A DNA stretch of 64,000 bases from Buddleja alternifolia (GCA_019426215.1 CM033399.1:27971022-28035021); one strand, 5' to 3'. Numbered from the stretch's first letter, positions 1-13,017 are shown. Made by a program: numbers and translations. The notes: generated from the sequence alone by a model not told the origin.

Positions 1-805
1 TAATAGATTATTATTAATTTTGTATTAATATATACATAATTAAATATAATCATAACAAATATTTAATATTATTATTTATACATATATAATATTATAAGAT
101 ATTATATTAAATAAAATTAATATAATATTACTTTTTTGGTAAAAGATTACTTTTTTTTGGTAAAAATTAATATAACATCAGTTCATAATAAAATAAAAAA
201 ATCATTTTTTATATTTAATTTATTACCTCAAAAATAAAAAATATATTTTATTCATCATCATCAATTTTAATTGAAGATTCTACATATCGCATCCGAACAC
301 AAAAATATAATATAGCAAGTTGTTAAAATATAAAATCAATTTAGAAAAATTAAGATCTTAAACTGTTTTGAAAAAAATAATTCATCGAGCAAAATATTGA
401 ACTAAATCCATAACTTTTGTTTCCAATGGCTAATAATCTTTAAATGCAAATAAAACAGGAATGAGGAAATAAAATTACTAGTTGGATTATGGATTGATCG
501 AATACTTGATAATACTCTAAGATTTCCTTGAAGTTTATAGTATTTTCAAACTCTAATATTCCATCTAACTCCTCTATATAATTTTTATTACTTCTGTTGT
601 CCATGCTAAAGTTTTAATTGATTTAATTTCAACAACATCCGAGAACTAAAATATACATAGTAATTAGTGGACAATTTTTATTTTTTTAATGTTGGGAAAA
701 AGAAGTATTTCCTTACAAGAAGTTTGGGGGATTTATGTTTTTTCTCACTTTTCCTTTGGGACGAAGCTTATGAAGGTTCGACACATCTTGTTTTACACTA
801 ATTTA
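1..805. other. AT-rich intergenic DNA, no gene seen
   Basis: This stretch is very AT-rich with poly-T and poly-A runs. I see no splice-like or coding pattern on either strand and no clear transposon termini. Confidence 0.6.
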
Positions 806-814
806 TATATTCTA

Positions 815-1751
815 GGGGAAATTTGCATTGACCTCCCCCAAATTATAAATATTTGACATCTATACCCCTCACGTTTGATATATTGGCAATGACCTCCCCT
901 CCTTCAACTTTTTCCTAAATTTTACAAGTTAAAGACTATTATACCCTTTAAATTTTAGCTAAAAAGGTTTAATTGAATAAAAAATTGTCAAATTACTTTG
1001 TAATAAAATATTTAAAATGAATTTCTTTTTAGAAATATCTCTAAAAACCCTAAACGTTAAATTATGTAATTAAAAAAGGACTTTCCTAATTTCGTGAATA
1101 GTTTTATCTTTGACAAATATTTTTTATTTTATTGTGCTATTTTTATTTGTTACGTCATTTTTTATTTCTATCACAAAATTAAATCAATTTGTCAAGTACA
1201 TTTTTTATTTTGTATTTAGTATAATTTCATTTTCGGAATTGAGGATTTATGGTGATACTTGGGTTTTTCTTTTCATTCAATTAAGTGAATTTTTTTAATA
1301 TATATATATGTGTGTGTGTATGTGTGTGTGTGTGTAGGTTTGCTGCTTGTTGAGTTATAATTTTTTATTAATTTGTAGTTTATTTATACAACAGTCATAA
1401 GTTAATTTTTCATTGTACGTTTTTAAATTTCAACTTAAGAATAAAAGTATCCAATGCTATTTTATTATTATTAATTTAAGGTTTAAGAGTTTTAGAAATA
1501 TATCCCTAATTTTTTTTTTAATTTTGGATAATTATGTTTTGTATTTATTACAGTATCATTTAATGATACTTTGTAAAAACAATTCAACAAATTATTAAGC
1601 CTAATTCAACTTTTTAGCTCTAACAATAAAGAGCATTTTAGTCTTTAATTAATAAAAAGTTGAAAGAAGGGAGGTCCATGCCAATATTCCAAAAGTGAGG
1701 GGTGTAGATGCCAATTGTCAATAGTTCAAGGGATGTTGATGCAATTATCCC
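815..1751. mobile_element. Non-autonomous Mutator-like element (MULE), 937 bp
   Basis: The two ends form imperfect terminal inverted repeats of about 100 bp. The left end begins GGGGAAATTTGCATTGAC and the reverse complement of the right end begins GGGATAATTGCATCAAC; both continue through matching segments around CACCCCTCAC, ATATTGGCA and TTCAACTTTTT. The element is flanked by a perfect 9-bp direct repeat, TATATTCTA, at 806-814 and 1752-1760. A 9-bp duplication with long inverted repeats is the signature of Mutator superfamily insertion. The interior is AT-rich, includes a TG microsatellite near 1312-1335, and codes for no transposase, so it would depend on an autonomous element. Confidence 0.85.
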
Positions 1752-1760
1752 TATATTCTA

Positions 1761-2377
1761 GCATTGATGATAATTTTGTCCTTTTGCAAACTTAAAATGA
1801 ATGTTGAAGTGCTAATAATAAGAGTTGGAGTGTCTTTGTCAACTTCCTAATAAGATTCACATGTTTTTTTAGGTGGGCTCAACCTGACCCGACCCAACCC
1901 ATCAACTCTGAATTGAAACCATAGATCACAACGACGTGGATGTTCCGCATTGTGACAATAAAGATGCAGATAGGAAATGTTTTTGGGATCAATTAATTAG
2001 TTTCAGTTCTAGTCTAAAAAGTCAGCTCTTGAGGTGACATTTAGATACTAGTACATTATGAAAACTCTATAAATATCTCTGATCCTTAAATAGAGTAGAT
2101 ATGAGGTATGATGTCTATCTTGAGCTCTTTTGTGAGCATAACATCGACTTTTGTACCACTGGAGGATCGATGTTGGGGGTCATTCTACTCGACATTAATG
2201 TACTTAGTTTAGTTTAAGGAAGTACCATCATGGAGCCCGTATTACACCCGAACCGAGCTCGAATTAACGAAGTTTGTATTAATTATTAATTATTGTGTCA
2301 AGTTTGTGAACTACAAACTTTGTAATATGACCCACAGTGAAAGTTGTAATTGTATTAATAGGAAGGGACTCAATAGG
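1761..2377. other. Intergenic DNA between two DNA transposons
   Basis: I see no open reading frame with gene-like composition and no repeat termini. It only separates the Mutator-like element from the hAT-type element. Confidence 0.5.
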
Positions 2378-2385
2378 TGGCAACT

Positions 2386-3145
2386 AGGGGTGTACATGGT
2401 CGGGTTCGGGCGGTTTTAGAAAAAAAATTAACCCGACCCGACATGTGCGGGTTGACAAAATATCAAACCGAAAACGCATAATTATCTTTTCAAACCGAGC
2501 GGTTCGGGTCGGTTGGATTTAATGTTTTAGCGGGCGGGTTGGCGGGTTATCAAATTAAGTTATAACTTTTACAACTTAATTTTAGTTATAACTAGTAAGT
2601 AAAAAAATTAAATATTATACTTGTTGTACATTTAACTTAAAAAAATTGAGTTGGTGAGAAATAAATAAATGTTATTAAATAAAATTCATATTATCATGAT
2701 TTCTAAGGAGTGAAAAACTTTAAAATATCAATAAAATTAATATTTTTTATAAATTTATCATCAAAATATATATATACATATAAATTTTTCGTTCAAATCA
2801 AATAAAAACAAGTGTTCAAACGAGTCAATTTGTTTGCTCAAATAAAAAATAAAGCATGTTACATGAATATGAATAAGCCACTCTATTTAGAGAGTATATA
2901 TAGTTTTCAAAGTTTAGTGTTGATCTTTAACTATATATATTTATACGTGTAACATAAATGATTAGCGGTCGGGTTGCGGGTTAGGCGAGTTACAATTATT
3001 AAACCCACCACCCGACCCAAAAATGGCGGGTTGCAATATTTTCAACCCGCCACTATTATTTAATAATTTTAAACCGGCGGTTTTCGGGCGGATCGACTCG
3101 GGTTGAGCGGTTCAGACGGGTTAAGCGCGTTTATGTACACCCCTA
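2386..3145. mobile_element. hAT-type MITE, 760 bp
   Basis: The left end reads TAGGGGTGTACAT and the right end is its inverse ATGTACACCCCTA, a terminus typical of plant hAT MITEs. It lies between an 8-bp target duplication with one mismatch, GTGGCAAC at 2378-2385 and GTGGCCAC at 3146-3153. Subterminal regions are rich in CGGGT/ACCCG words on both sides, also usual for this group. The interior is AT-rich with no coding capacity, so it is non-autonomous. Confidence 0.85.
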
Positions 3146-3153
3146 GTGGCCAC

Positions 3154-3470
3154 TGATCCTTATAGATTACATAATCCAAATGCTAACTCTGGTGAAAGCA
3201 CAATTGTTAATGACATATAATTATAAAAGACATATAATGCATTAGCAACACAACACAAAACAAAATGAGTGGGGCTTTCAATTGGGGATTCCTTGTTCCC
3301 TTTCTATCTACTCTTGTCTATACCAATGCCTCTCCGGCCAAGAAAGAATCCACTCCCAATACTACAATACAAGAAAATGTAGCTATCTCAAAATAAATAA
3401 ATATCTTGCACAAAAAGATTTTATTTTTTTCTCATTTGATATCATTTCCTAGTTATTAATTTATAATTTC
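3154..3470. other. Intergenic DNA, nothing recognised
   Basis: Short stretch between the hAT MITE and the tandem array; I see no gene or element boundary in it. Confidence 0.4.
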
Positions 3471-4128
3471 ACCACTCCTACTAATTTTGTAACTGTCCCG
3501 AAATATTTATTTCAGTTATTTGTTAGAGTTTTGAAATTGAAAGTCTAATGATTGATATTTTTTGTTGTATATAATGTAAGAAAGCTGAAAAACCATAATT
3601 TGACCAATCTTAGTAATTTTGTAACAATCCTAAAGTATTTAATTAAGTAATTTTTAAGAGTTTTCGAAATTGAAAATCTAATGATGGGTAATTTGTTGCT
3701 ATAACTAACGTAAGAGAGCAAAATTCATAATTTGACCACTCCTAGTAATTTTGTAAATGCCTCAAAGAATTTAATTCATTGATTTTTGAGAGTTTTCGAA
3801 ATTAAAAGTCTAATGATGGATATTTTTTTTGTATCTAACGTAAGAGAGCAAAAAATTCATGACTTGACCACTCTTAGTAATTTTGTAACTGCCCCAAAGT
3901 ATCTAATTCAGTTAGATTCTTAAGAGTTTTCGAAACTGAAATTCTAATGGTAGATAATTTGTTGCTGCGTCTAATGTAGGAAAGGTAAGAGTTCATAATT
4001 TGATTATTTGATCACTCCCAATAATTTTGTAACTGCTCCTAAGTATTATTTTAGTGACACTTACAGTTTTTGAAATTGAAAATCTAATGATAGATAATTC
4101 GTTATTGTGTCTATCGTAAGAGAGCTAA
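3471..4128. repeat. Tandem array, five diverged copies of a ~132-bp unit
   Basis: A block reading roughly ACCACTCCTAGTAATTTTGT, followed by a poly-T/TTTTCGAAATTGAAA segment, TCTAATGATGGATA and CTAACGTAAGAGAGC, recurs at about 3471, 3602, 3734, 3866 and 4010. Spacing is 131-132 bp for the first steps and 144 bp for the last. Copies differ by many substitutions, so the array is old. It ends about 490 bp upstream of the BTB/POZ start codon and could sit in its promoter. Confidence 0.8.
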
Positions 4129-4621
4129 TCAATCATAACCATTAGTATGTCAGAGACCGAACATGAAAATTACGCAATCCAATATATTCTAAACAGTACG
4201 GAGTAGACTAACGCCATTACAAGTTGTCCAACACAAAACAACTCGTATAATGACAACTACACTTGCGATCTCATTGCATGAATATTGCGTCTGCATCGAG
4301 ACTTCGAGTCTCCAAACTTCAAAATAGTCAAATAAAACAAAAACTAACTTTCAATACAAATCATATTTCATTTTCTCCATCAATTGCTCATAGTCATACC
4401 ATTGGAATTCCCATATATGTCTTCTATTTCCTACTATTGTTTCACTACCATCTCGTACCCATCGCCATTGTTAATTCAAATAATTTGTGTCTGCACATTT
4501 GCAAAATATGATGATGACACCAATGGAGCCCTAAAAGCAAAATGACAAACAAACCCACACATTTCCCTAAGTAAATACTATAACACACACACACACTCAC
4601 TGACACATTTTTCTCATCCAT

Positions 4622-7600
4622 ATGGCAGCTACCACAACACATCTCAACTTCCAAACCCAACCCATCAAACCCAAACGACGCCGTTACCGTGAAACCACCA
4701 TCACCACCACTCCCGCCGCCGCAGATTCAGCTTCTTCCTCTTCCTCCACCACCACCACTTCATACACATCCCAAAACCACTATCAAGGCCGCAAACTTGA
4801 CAATCCCATTATAGTCTCTCCAGACAACACCTGGTGCTGCGCCGCCTCTAAACCACCACCACCACCACCAACTCCGCCACCGCTGGCCGACACCGACGAA
4901 ACGTCGTCGTCGCTAATGCCTTCCCCTCTGCCACCCTCCTCCCCCACAGATCTCAAGATCCGCCACTCACCTTCCATTATGGATGTCTCCTATAGCACCA
5001 CCGCCTACGGCGGCGCCACCGCCTACGGCGGCGCCACCGCCGGAGATAATTTTCCATCATCCTTCACCAAATTCAACTCTGCACTCACCGCGGGTCTCCT
5101 TAACCCATCTTCACCACCTCTCCTGGTGGATAAAACCCGTTCAAGCCCAACCCTATTCGAAATGATGGCCAATGAACCCGACTGCCAGCCCCGAGGCACG
5201 CCTTTCGTCTCGAACGGCGTCGTTTCAGCTCAAAACCATCAAACCTCGAAGCTACCCGCAAACCCCCCTCATCCTCAGGACAAGCAGGCATTAATGCAGC
5301 AGCGATTGACGGATCTTCTTACCTCCAGGAGCCCCGGAAACCAGTTTAACGATGTCGTTTCGGGCGATGTGAAGCTCACCTTGAGTTCGAAGGATGGGAT
5401 TAATGTTTCTATTAGTGTTCATAGGCAGATCCTTTTGGCTCACAGTAGATTTTTCGCTTCGAAGTTGAATGAGAGGTGGGTTAAGCAACAGCGAAGTTCG
5501 GGGCCATACATTGTGGAGATTGCGGATTGTGATGATATTGAGGTTTATATTGAGACTCTCAGGTTGATGTACTGTAAGGATTTGAGGAAAAAGCTTATGA
5601 AAGAGGACGTTCCACGAGTCCTTGGTATTCTTAAGGTAATGCTGCAATGTCCATATGCATCTGTATCTCTGTTTTTAATTACTTAGATTTGTTACTATTT
5701 ATTGTTTGTGCTTTTCATGAATATCTTGCAATTTAAGTAAGAACTGAAAGTATAAGATTTGATGAAGACAATAAAATGAATAGGAAAATATGTAATACGG
5801 ATGAGATATAGTGGACTGGATGAGTTAACTTAGGATGATGCACTAGCTTGCAATACCTCAGCTGAATCATTATCTCATGGGATTTCATTGAGAGATCGGG
5901 TCGTTTATTGCTGCGTACTACCTTGCATCTTTCAAGTGCGTGTCTGTAACTAGGGCGATTGCCGTTTGCTTTTATGGTAGGTTTGAGAATACTCAGAAGA
6001 GAGAAGTCCTGATTGTGAAACTATCTATACTCTAACAATTATCCAGCAACTTACAATTCCAGAAACCACCGACTTAACTTGAGAAAATAATAGAGATATA
6101 TAATGGTGGCTTTAAAGATTGTGGAAGCCACAGAACCAAAATAATTATTAGACAGAACAAAAAATGGAAATGCTTTTTTTGAGTGGCAAAGATTTTGGGC
6201 GGGGGGACTGATGTTTGAATTGCATTTATGTAAAAGTTAGAAAAGTAAGAGTTGATGCATAGAATTAAATGGGGATAGCGAGAAAAATGAGATAAGGTGA
6301 TAAGATTAGTAAAATAAATGAACTAGCATGCAAGAAGCACTTTTTTTTTGGGATGTTATAGTGCATGAGAGAGAGCTCGGCTCATTAGAAATTCAATAAA
6401 TTGCTGTAATGTATTTGGGGAAGTGTAATATTACTATGATCTTTGATAAATGTCTGCTAATTGACTTTTTGATAAAATAGGAGTGCTATGACTCTTCAAT
6501 TGCTTAAGTTTATATTCAAATTCTGACTAAAGGTTTCCATATAACAATTTTAGGGCAAATCAGGTACTTTAATTATTATTTCTTACATATATTTGGAGTA
6601 AAAGAAAAGGGAAAGAAGATTTGGATACCTACATATGGTACAGCTGATTATTGAAGTGTTATTTTTGTGCATGTTATTGCTCTTGTGTGGTGCCTTCTTA
6701 ATAGCAGTTTCTCGTTGCTACTTGCTAGTGATATCGTGATGATAAATACTATAGTTGCTTCATTCTGTTGATTTTATCTATTTTTAATGTACTTTTTAAA
6801 TCTTGCTGGAGCCCTTGATTGTTATTATGTAACTAACCCGCTGGGCAACTGATTTTTGCGGTGTCTGGTAATAGGTTTGACCTGCTGCACATCCATCTTA
6901 ATTCACAGATATATCTGATTAGAAACAAGTATGATTTGATAGAACCCTGAAAAGTAAAATTGAATAAACTTTGACCTTAGAGAAACTTCAATGATAAATA
7001 TTATATTGTTAGGTATATGTACATCATTTCGATCAATTTTACCTATATATTTTTTCCAAGAGATAATTATGTGGCCCCTACTACGTTTTTAGAGTTCGAC
7101 TTGAACATGGATTGTATATGTGGATTTAGATTTTACATCTTTAGATTGTTCTGATCATCTCAAATTTTGACAATGAAGCTTTTTAATGGAATTAAAGAGT
7201 TTTATGAGATTCAGATCGTCGCTTCCTTTGAAGATTTTAAGTACAACTTCGTACTCCTATATGGCATTGTGGGGATTTCGATGCTTGACCATGCTTTTCT
7301 TTGAAATATCCTCTAAAGATATAAGGCTACAATCTTAACTGAAAAAAGGCAGGGGTTGAGGCTTTCCTACAAAATGTACAATTCTTTAATAAGCTTTCTA
7401 ATCAGAAAGGTTGCGAGATAATCTTTTTTATTTACACCTACTCGGAACTTTTGGGCTCCATTCATGGTTCTGCTCTTCCATCAAAGTAATCATATGGATA
7501 ACGATAACCAATGATACTAAGAATATTAAGAAATAGACCAATGTTTCAAAAACTAGTAAAAAAGATTGTTAAATAAATTGATTGTGGAAGGCATAACATA

Positions 7601-9059
7601 CAATGATAAGAAGGAATTATATTGATAGCTTTCTGAATACTAGAAAAATAATAGATAATTATTTTTATAATATCAGAACCATGAGATAAATAGAAGGTTC
7701 TATTTGAACTAGATTTAACAATGTAATTTGAGGAATTTTTCTATTTTAAAATTAAGATAGAAAACTTACATATACAAGGAAAAATGAGAAGTCAATGATC
7801 ACACATATGGATAACTAGCCTGGAAAATGAAAAATTGTTCTAAGATCAACATGAAGCTTGGAATACTTATATGAGGAAAATAGTAGATTTTTTTGGAGAA
7901 GAATGGAAGCAAGAAATTGTTTCAGATAAGTTTCTCTATTTTTTTTTTTATCTTGGTTTAGTAATTTTGATTTTAAAATGGTTAATTATCACAAATATAG
8001 ATGATTAAACCCTTCTAAGGTTGGAAATATATTTTCATTCACAGTTTTGCAAATTAGGGTAAAATCTCTGTATATATGATATGTGGTAAATCCTATCAAT
8101 GGTTTGTCCTATAGGTCTCAGCAGCAATTGGATTTGATGCGGGAGTTCTATCTTGTTTAGAGTACTTAGAAGCCGCCCCATGGGCTGAAGATGAGGAAGA
8201 GAAGGTAGCTTCACTTTTATCAGAGCTTCGCCTCGAAGGGGTCGGAGCCGGTGAAGTCTTGAAGAGGGTTTCTCTAGATGTGACATCCGGAGGGGTCGAT
8301 GATGAAAACAATAACGAAGAAGTCCTCCTCCGGCTATTACATGTAGTTCTCGAGGGAAAAGACGAAAAAGCCCGGAGAGAGATGAAAACTTTAGTCACCA
8401 AAATGCTTCGTGAAAATTCCTCACAAAACGACTTAAGTAAAGAGTCATTATACTCAGCTTGTGACAAATGCTTAAATTTACTTCGCCGTCATTTCCTTCC
8501 AATAGAAGGGCAAAACGGGGATTTAAGTCAAATAGCGCGGCAGGCGGACAATTTGCATTGGCTATTGGATATATTGATCGATAGACAAATTGCTGAGGAT
8601 TTTTTAAAGACATGGGCTTCACAATCTGAATTATCAGAGGCCCATTCTAAGGTGGCCCCGATCCATAGGTATGAGGTGAGTAGAGTGACAGCTAGGCTAT
8701 TGGTCGGGATTGGAAAGGGACAGCTGCTGGCTTCTAAAGAGGCGAGGTGCATGCTTTTGCAAACATGGTTGGTGCCATTTTATGATGATTTTGGGTGGAT
8801 GAAGAGGGCTTCGAAAGGGCTCGACCGTCATTTAATTGAGGATGGGCTTAGTAATACTATATTGACTTTGCCAATGGCTTGGCAGCAGGAGATTTTGCTT
8901 TCGTGGTTTGACCGGTTTTTGAATTCGGGCGATGATTGTCCAAATATACAGAGGGGATTTGAGGTTTGGTGGAGGAGGGCTTTTTGGAGGCGAAATGGGG
9001 ACCACCTTGAACGGCCTCGTCCAATGAGGATTATAAATGCCACAATAGAGAACTCATGA
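4622..9059 (+). CDS. BTB/POZ domain protein, At1g63850-like, two exons
   Basis: Exon 1 is 4622-5635 and exon 2 is 8115-9059. The donor AAG|GTAATG and acceptor TATAG|GTCTCAG join in phase 0 to give 652 residues. Residues 1-235 are low complexity (Ser, Thr and Pro runs, a duplicated TAYGGA). A BTB/POZ fold follows at about 240-345, with GDVKLTL and [17 protein letters not shown]. The C-terminal half carries the conserved helical, ankyrin-like region of the plant At3g05675/At1g63850 BTB group, including [19 protein letters not shown] and [13 protein letters not shown] near the end. BTB proteins of this kind are inferred substrate adaptors for CUL3 ubiquitin ligases; the substrate is unknown. The start is the first ATG, at MAATTTHLN, after a CA-rich leader. 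It is the only host gene in the window that looks intact, though the family assignment to At1g63850 rather than a paralogue is from memory. Confidence 0.88.
5636..8114 (+). other. Single 2.5-kb intron of the BTB/POZ gene
   Basis: The intron starts GTAATG and ends TATAG. It is AT-rich with poly-T runs. I see no nested gene, repeat boundary or RNA gene inside it. Its phase-0 position falls at the end of the BTB domain, where the protein reads GILK then [10 protein letters not shown]. Confidence 0.8.
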
Positions 9060-10160
9060 TTTTTGATAATTTGTGCCCTTCTGAAATTGAAAACCCTGGA
9101 ATTTTTTGTGGGATATTGGAGATTTTCTGATAGAAGTGATTGATTTTTCGAGTTTGGTATGGAAGAGAATTAGGTTTTCACTCATGAGTTGAGATTGTGT
9201 TATGGAGATTATAGAAGAAGAAATTGAATGGCAGGATGGAATGATTTTATATCGGATATAAGGGAGTAAAATGGTGAAAATTTGATGTGTTTCTTGAATC
9301 AGATAGTACTTGTGGATGAAAGTTGAGAAATCTTATTGTTTCTAATTTCCTCAAGTTTGTAATGCCTAAGGCCTGCAACTGATAAATGTTATCTTGGGCA
9401 CTCGGCTTTCTTTGGAATTTGGTTCAATGATTTCTGCTGTTTGATGTGCTATAATGCTTTTCTTTTTCTTTTGACAAACTATGTTAGATCGCGTTAAATT
9501 GTAGCAAATAGGATATTCTATTGCAATTTTTCATCGCATCTCCTATTTAAAAACATGAATGAGTGTCACATTACAAACAGTTTAATTTCCAATTTATTCA
9601 TTAGAAGATTCTATCAACTAGACATATGTATGTACATATATATGTCACTCATTTATGTCTTGCTAGCAATAAAAAAGTGCATTAGAAGATCCCATTTAAA
9701 TCAATCTCACTTATATATTTTTACATCAAATAAAAAGTGAATTTAAGAAAAAATAGGAAAGCCCTTTCCTCGTATCTTCATTCCCTTTGACCAAGTGTGC
9801 TAATAGAGTATTCATTGGTTGTTGAATGTGAGTGATATGATGCTTCTTTAGTAGAAATGCTCAAGGACCCATCTTTCTTTTCTTTTCTTTCATAGGGAAT
9901 TTCTTTGCTAGACGGAACCATACCAAACACTGTGGAATTGATGATTGATATTGTAAAAAATACACTAATCATATTCATACTTAGTTCTGATTTTTTTTTT
10001 CATCGGATAAAAGATTTTCATGTATTTATTTGTACATTTTTATATTAATCTTTATTACCAAAATATTATTTGTCAAGAATCCAAAACATATGAAAATGTC
10101 CATTATAACATTTGTATATTATAATAAATTGAGTTTGAGTGATTCGATAAATTATCCAAA
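9060..10160. other. 3' flank of the BTB/POZ gene and intergenic DNA
   Basis: The first 300-400 bp probably hold the 3' UTR, but I see no clear canonical poly(A) signal. The remainder is AT-rich with no coding evidence. Confidence 0.5.
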
Positions 10161-10170
10161 TTCTATGTTT

Positions 10171-11558
10171 GGTTATGTTTTGGAGAGAATTTTTTTGGGA
10201 CACATGCATATTTGATGAAATTGTGTTTGATTTTATTTTGAGAGTTGGTTTTTGGGTGTTTTTTTGGTGAGATGTTGTTTGGTTTTGTTTCCATAGGGAG
10301 CAAAAGTTACTGTAGCAGTCAAATTATGTAAGCTATTATCTGTTAATAATTAGTTATTGATTGAAAGTTATAATATAATATTGAGTTTATAATAATTGTT
10401 GTATAGATGAATATATGTATAAATAATAGTTGATATTTACATATATATGTTTTTATTATTTTATTAATATATAAAGATAGATTACTAGATACTTAATTAT
10501 AAGTACGAATATATATATATATATATATATTATTTTGATTTATGTATATACTTAAACATATAAGGTATATACGTACATGTATTGAGTTTGTTGATTTACA
10601 AAAACATATACTTATGTACACTATATAAATATACAATATATATACATTACTTATAAATGTTCAATATATATACACACCACATATCTATTAATAATTAAAG
10701 TGTACACATATCTATCATAGTAAATAAAAACTAATTGTATATATTAAATTCCATATTTTATTGTTCTCTATATAATCTATATTTTGTTCCTTAAGATGTG
10801 CAACTATGCAAGCTGTTTGAGGAAATTAATTATTATTATTATTATGTTATATTGGGGTTGATGTGTCAAACAATGAGCAACCCATTGGCCGGTTTGGTCG
10901 ATGCTGCCCATATGGGTTGTGCCTGGATCCACCCAGAATCTGACACGTGGCATGTGGCAGCTTTATTATTTTATTTTTTTAATAAATCTCCCCCAAAACC
11001 AGAATAAGTAACCATGGTTAAAAATCACCTTGGATATAAAAAGTGAACATTAAACGTCATCTGAAAAGTACCTCCCCCTTTTAAATTTCCCCCCAAAAAT
11101 TTGTGAAATCTGCCTCCCAAAAGATGGCAACTCAGTGCCTCTGCAAAACTACCACCTTGAGAACGTGCATTGGCATTTTTGTTGGTATGGTTACTCTCAT
11201 TAATCATTTATTTTGAGCAAGCTAAGGGCAATTTTTTTTTTGCTTTTAAGGCCAAAAATATCATATTGTTGTTGATATGTTTGTGTGTAGAGTTGGTTGT
11301 TGCACAAAGGATTGACTGTAAAATGTAGCTTGGTAACCTAGAAAGCTTTGATTTTTTTGAGAGGGAGAGAGAGACAGTGTGTGATATGACTTGAGAGGGA
11401 GTTGCATGAGAGAGAGAAAGTTGAAATGGAGAGAGAAAGCAAAAAAGTAAAATTTGTTTGTTTGACCAGATTTTATAGTTTTTCTGGTCCGAAAATTGTT
11501 GAATACCCAAACACAATTTCATCTGAATTTCTGGCCAAAACGCTCCCAAAACATAGCC
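10171..11558. repeat. Degenerate inverted-repeat pair, possible DNA transposon remnant
   Basis: GATGAAATTGTGTTTG at 10214-10229 is perfectly inverted at 11509-11524. Outside it, GGTTATGTTTTGGAG at 10171-10185 resembles the inverse of CTCCCAAAACATAGCC at 11543-11558. GTTACTGTAGCAG near 10308 recalls subterminal words of plant hAT elements. The interior is AT-rich, has an (AT)n run near 10511-10530 and no transposase. I could not find a convincing target duplication, so boundaries are uncertain. Confidence 0.4.
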
Positions 11559-11869
11559 TTAGTTCCCCGACAAAAAAAGGGCCTAGAGAAAATGAGAAAA
11601 GGAATACGAGAGTTCCAATTTAGGGTTGGGCTATTTCTCATTTCCCCCCAAATCGATCAGTTCTAGTTCAACACTTCTTCCTTCTTCTCTCAAACCGATC
11701 AATTTCATTTCTTTGACTTCTTCTTTATACTCTCCCGCCAGTAAGTCAAATCTTGATTCTTTAAATCACAATTTTTCTTTAGATTCTTTATTGTGCAGTA
11801 TTGGATCCTCATATTTCTTGAGTTTAGACTCTTTAATCTGCTTTATATTCTTGCACCGAGCGTTCTAAT

Positions 11870-12341
11870 GGAAGAGCATGGACTTGTTGAGAAAGAGGAG
11901 GGATAGATACCTGATATGAAGGAGGAGGGAGAAGTACCTGATATTATATGAAGGTGGAGGGAGAAGTACCTGATATTATATGAAGGAGGAGGGAGAAGTA
12001 CCTGATATGAAGGAGGAGGGAAAGGTACCTGATATGAATATCAGGAGGAGGGAGAGGCGGCTGATATGAAGGAGGAGGGAGAGGTACCTAATATGAAGGA
12101 GGATGGACGTATGAAAGAAGAGGAGGAGGATGAGGGATCTGATTTACCTACCTCTTGGGTTGAAGCTGTATGATATCGTCGACAACCCAGCCTCGAACAT
12201 GATAATTTCTTGGGGGATGGTGGAAATAGTTTCATGGTCTGGGTCTCTGGGATCAAGAGGCCTTCATGAAGGAAATAGTGCTTGGCAATTTCGGGGCCAA
12301 GGCTTACAAAATATTTGTTCGTAGACTTCATGAAAACGTAA
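11870..12341 (+). pseudogene. Heat-shock transcription factor first exon, decayed
   Basis: Reading across frames, 12155-12341 resembles the N-terminal part of an HSF DNA-binding domain: LYDIVDNPASNMIISWG, then NSFMVW in a second frame, then LWDQEAFMKEIVLGNF and KIFVRRLHEN in a third. The order (Y-D-VD-P, SW, NSF-VW, F, F-VR-L) matches family members. The last codons abut GTAAGT at the place where plant HSF genes usually have their intron. At least two frameshifts break it, and the upstream part has stops in an acidic repeat (MKEEGEVPD-like). No second exon is visible before the Sirevirus at 13018. The assignment rests on motif memory and could be refuted by a profile search. Confidence 0.55.
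11893..12110 (+). repeat. Purine-rich minisatellite in the HSF-like exon
   Basis: Seven to eight tandem copies of a 24-33 bp unit around GAAGGAGGAGGGAGAAGTAC-CTGATAT. One reading frame gives repeats of an acidic peptide like MKEEGEVPD. Some copies carry an inserted TATAT that breaks the frame. Confidence 0.75.
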
Positions 12342-13012
12342 GTTCTGAATTCCAATTTAATACGCCAATACGTTCTAAATCAAATAGAGGTGAAAAACAC
12401 TGGTATGAATTCGGTGATACCTTTTTGTTTTTTTGGTTCTCCTTATGATATTGAAAATTATCACCATCATGTTTAAATACAATTAAAGGTCGTCTCCTTA
12501 TGTTTTTTTTTTGGGGTTCTAAATCATGTTTTTTTTTTTGGTTCTCCTTATGATATTGAAAATAAAATAAAATGTGTCTTTATTATGATTTAATTTGTGT
12601 AAAAATTAAAACATAATTTTCCCTAAACAGTACAATTACGATAACAAATAGGTAGTAGATAGTATGATTGAAAGTATATTAGTTTTCCATATGTTACCTA
12701 CTATTATTTGAAATCAACTTCTCAATTCTCATATTATTAAAAAAAAAAGTTTTTAAATAAAATAATTTAAACACTTTTTCATGTACAATATTATGATTTG
12801 GGTCCTTGTACAACTTTGTTATGCATAAATGAGTATATGGTCACTTGTGAGCCATTTGTATATAACTAGCAAAATGTACGTGCTTTGCGCGTAAAATCAT
12901 ATGATATGTAAACAACAGAACGTTAACAATACTTGAATGATTACAAGACTCCTCTATTTATAGTACTCTACATTTTCATCACATGGTGGTGGTCAATTCG
13001 ATCTAACGGTAG
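12342..13012. other. Intergenic or former intron DNA left of the Sirevirus
   Basis: AT-rich, poly-T runs, no exon seen. It ends with the target-site copy of SIRE-A at 13013-13017. Confidence 0.4.
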
Positions 13013-13017
13013 AAGTT

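Noticed and set aside
1110..1598. Two ~60-codon open frames inside the Mutator-like element
   Set aside because: AT-rich Phe/Ile/Leu-rich peptides expected by chance; no transposase motif.
5291..5647. 118-codon minus-strand open frame
   Set aside because: Antisense shadow of the BTB domain exon.
12841..12900. GTACGTGCTTTGCGCGT segment as a transposon end
   Set aside because: It resembles a phrase common in plant repeats, but I found no partner terminus or target duplication.
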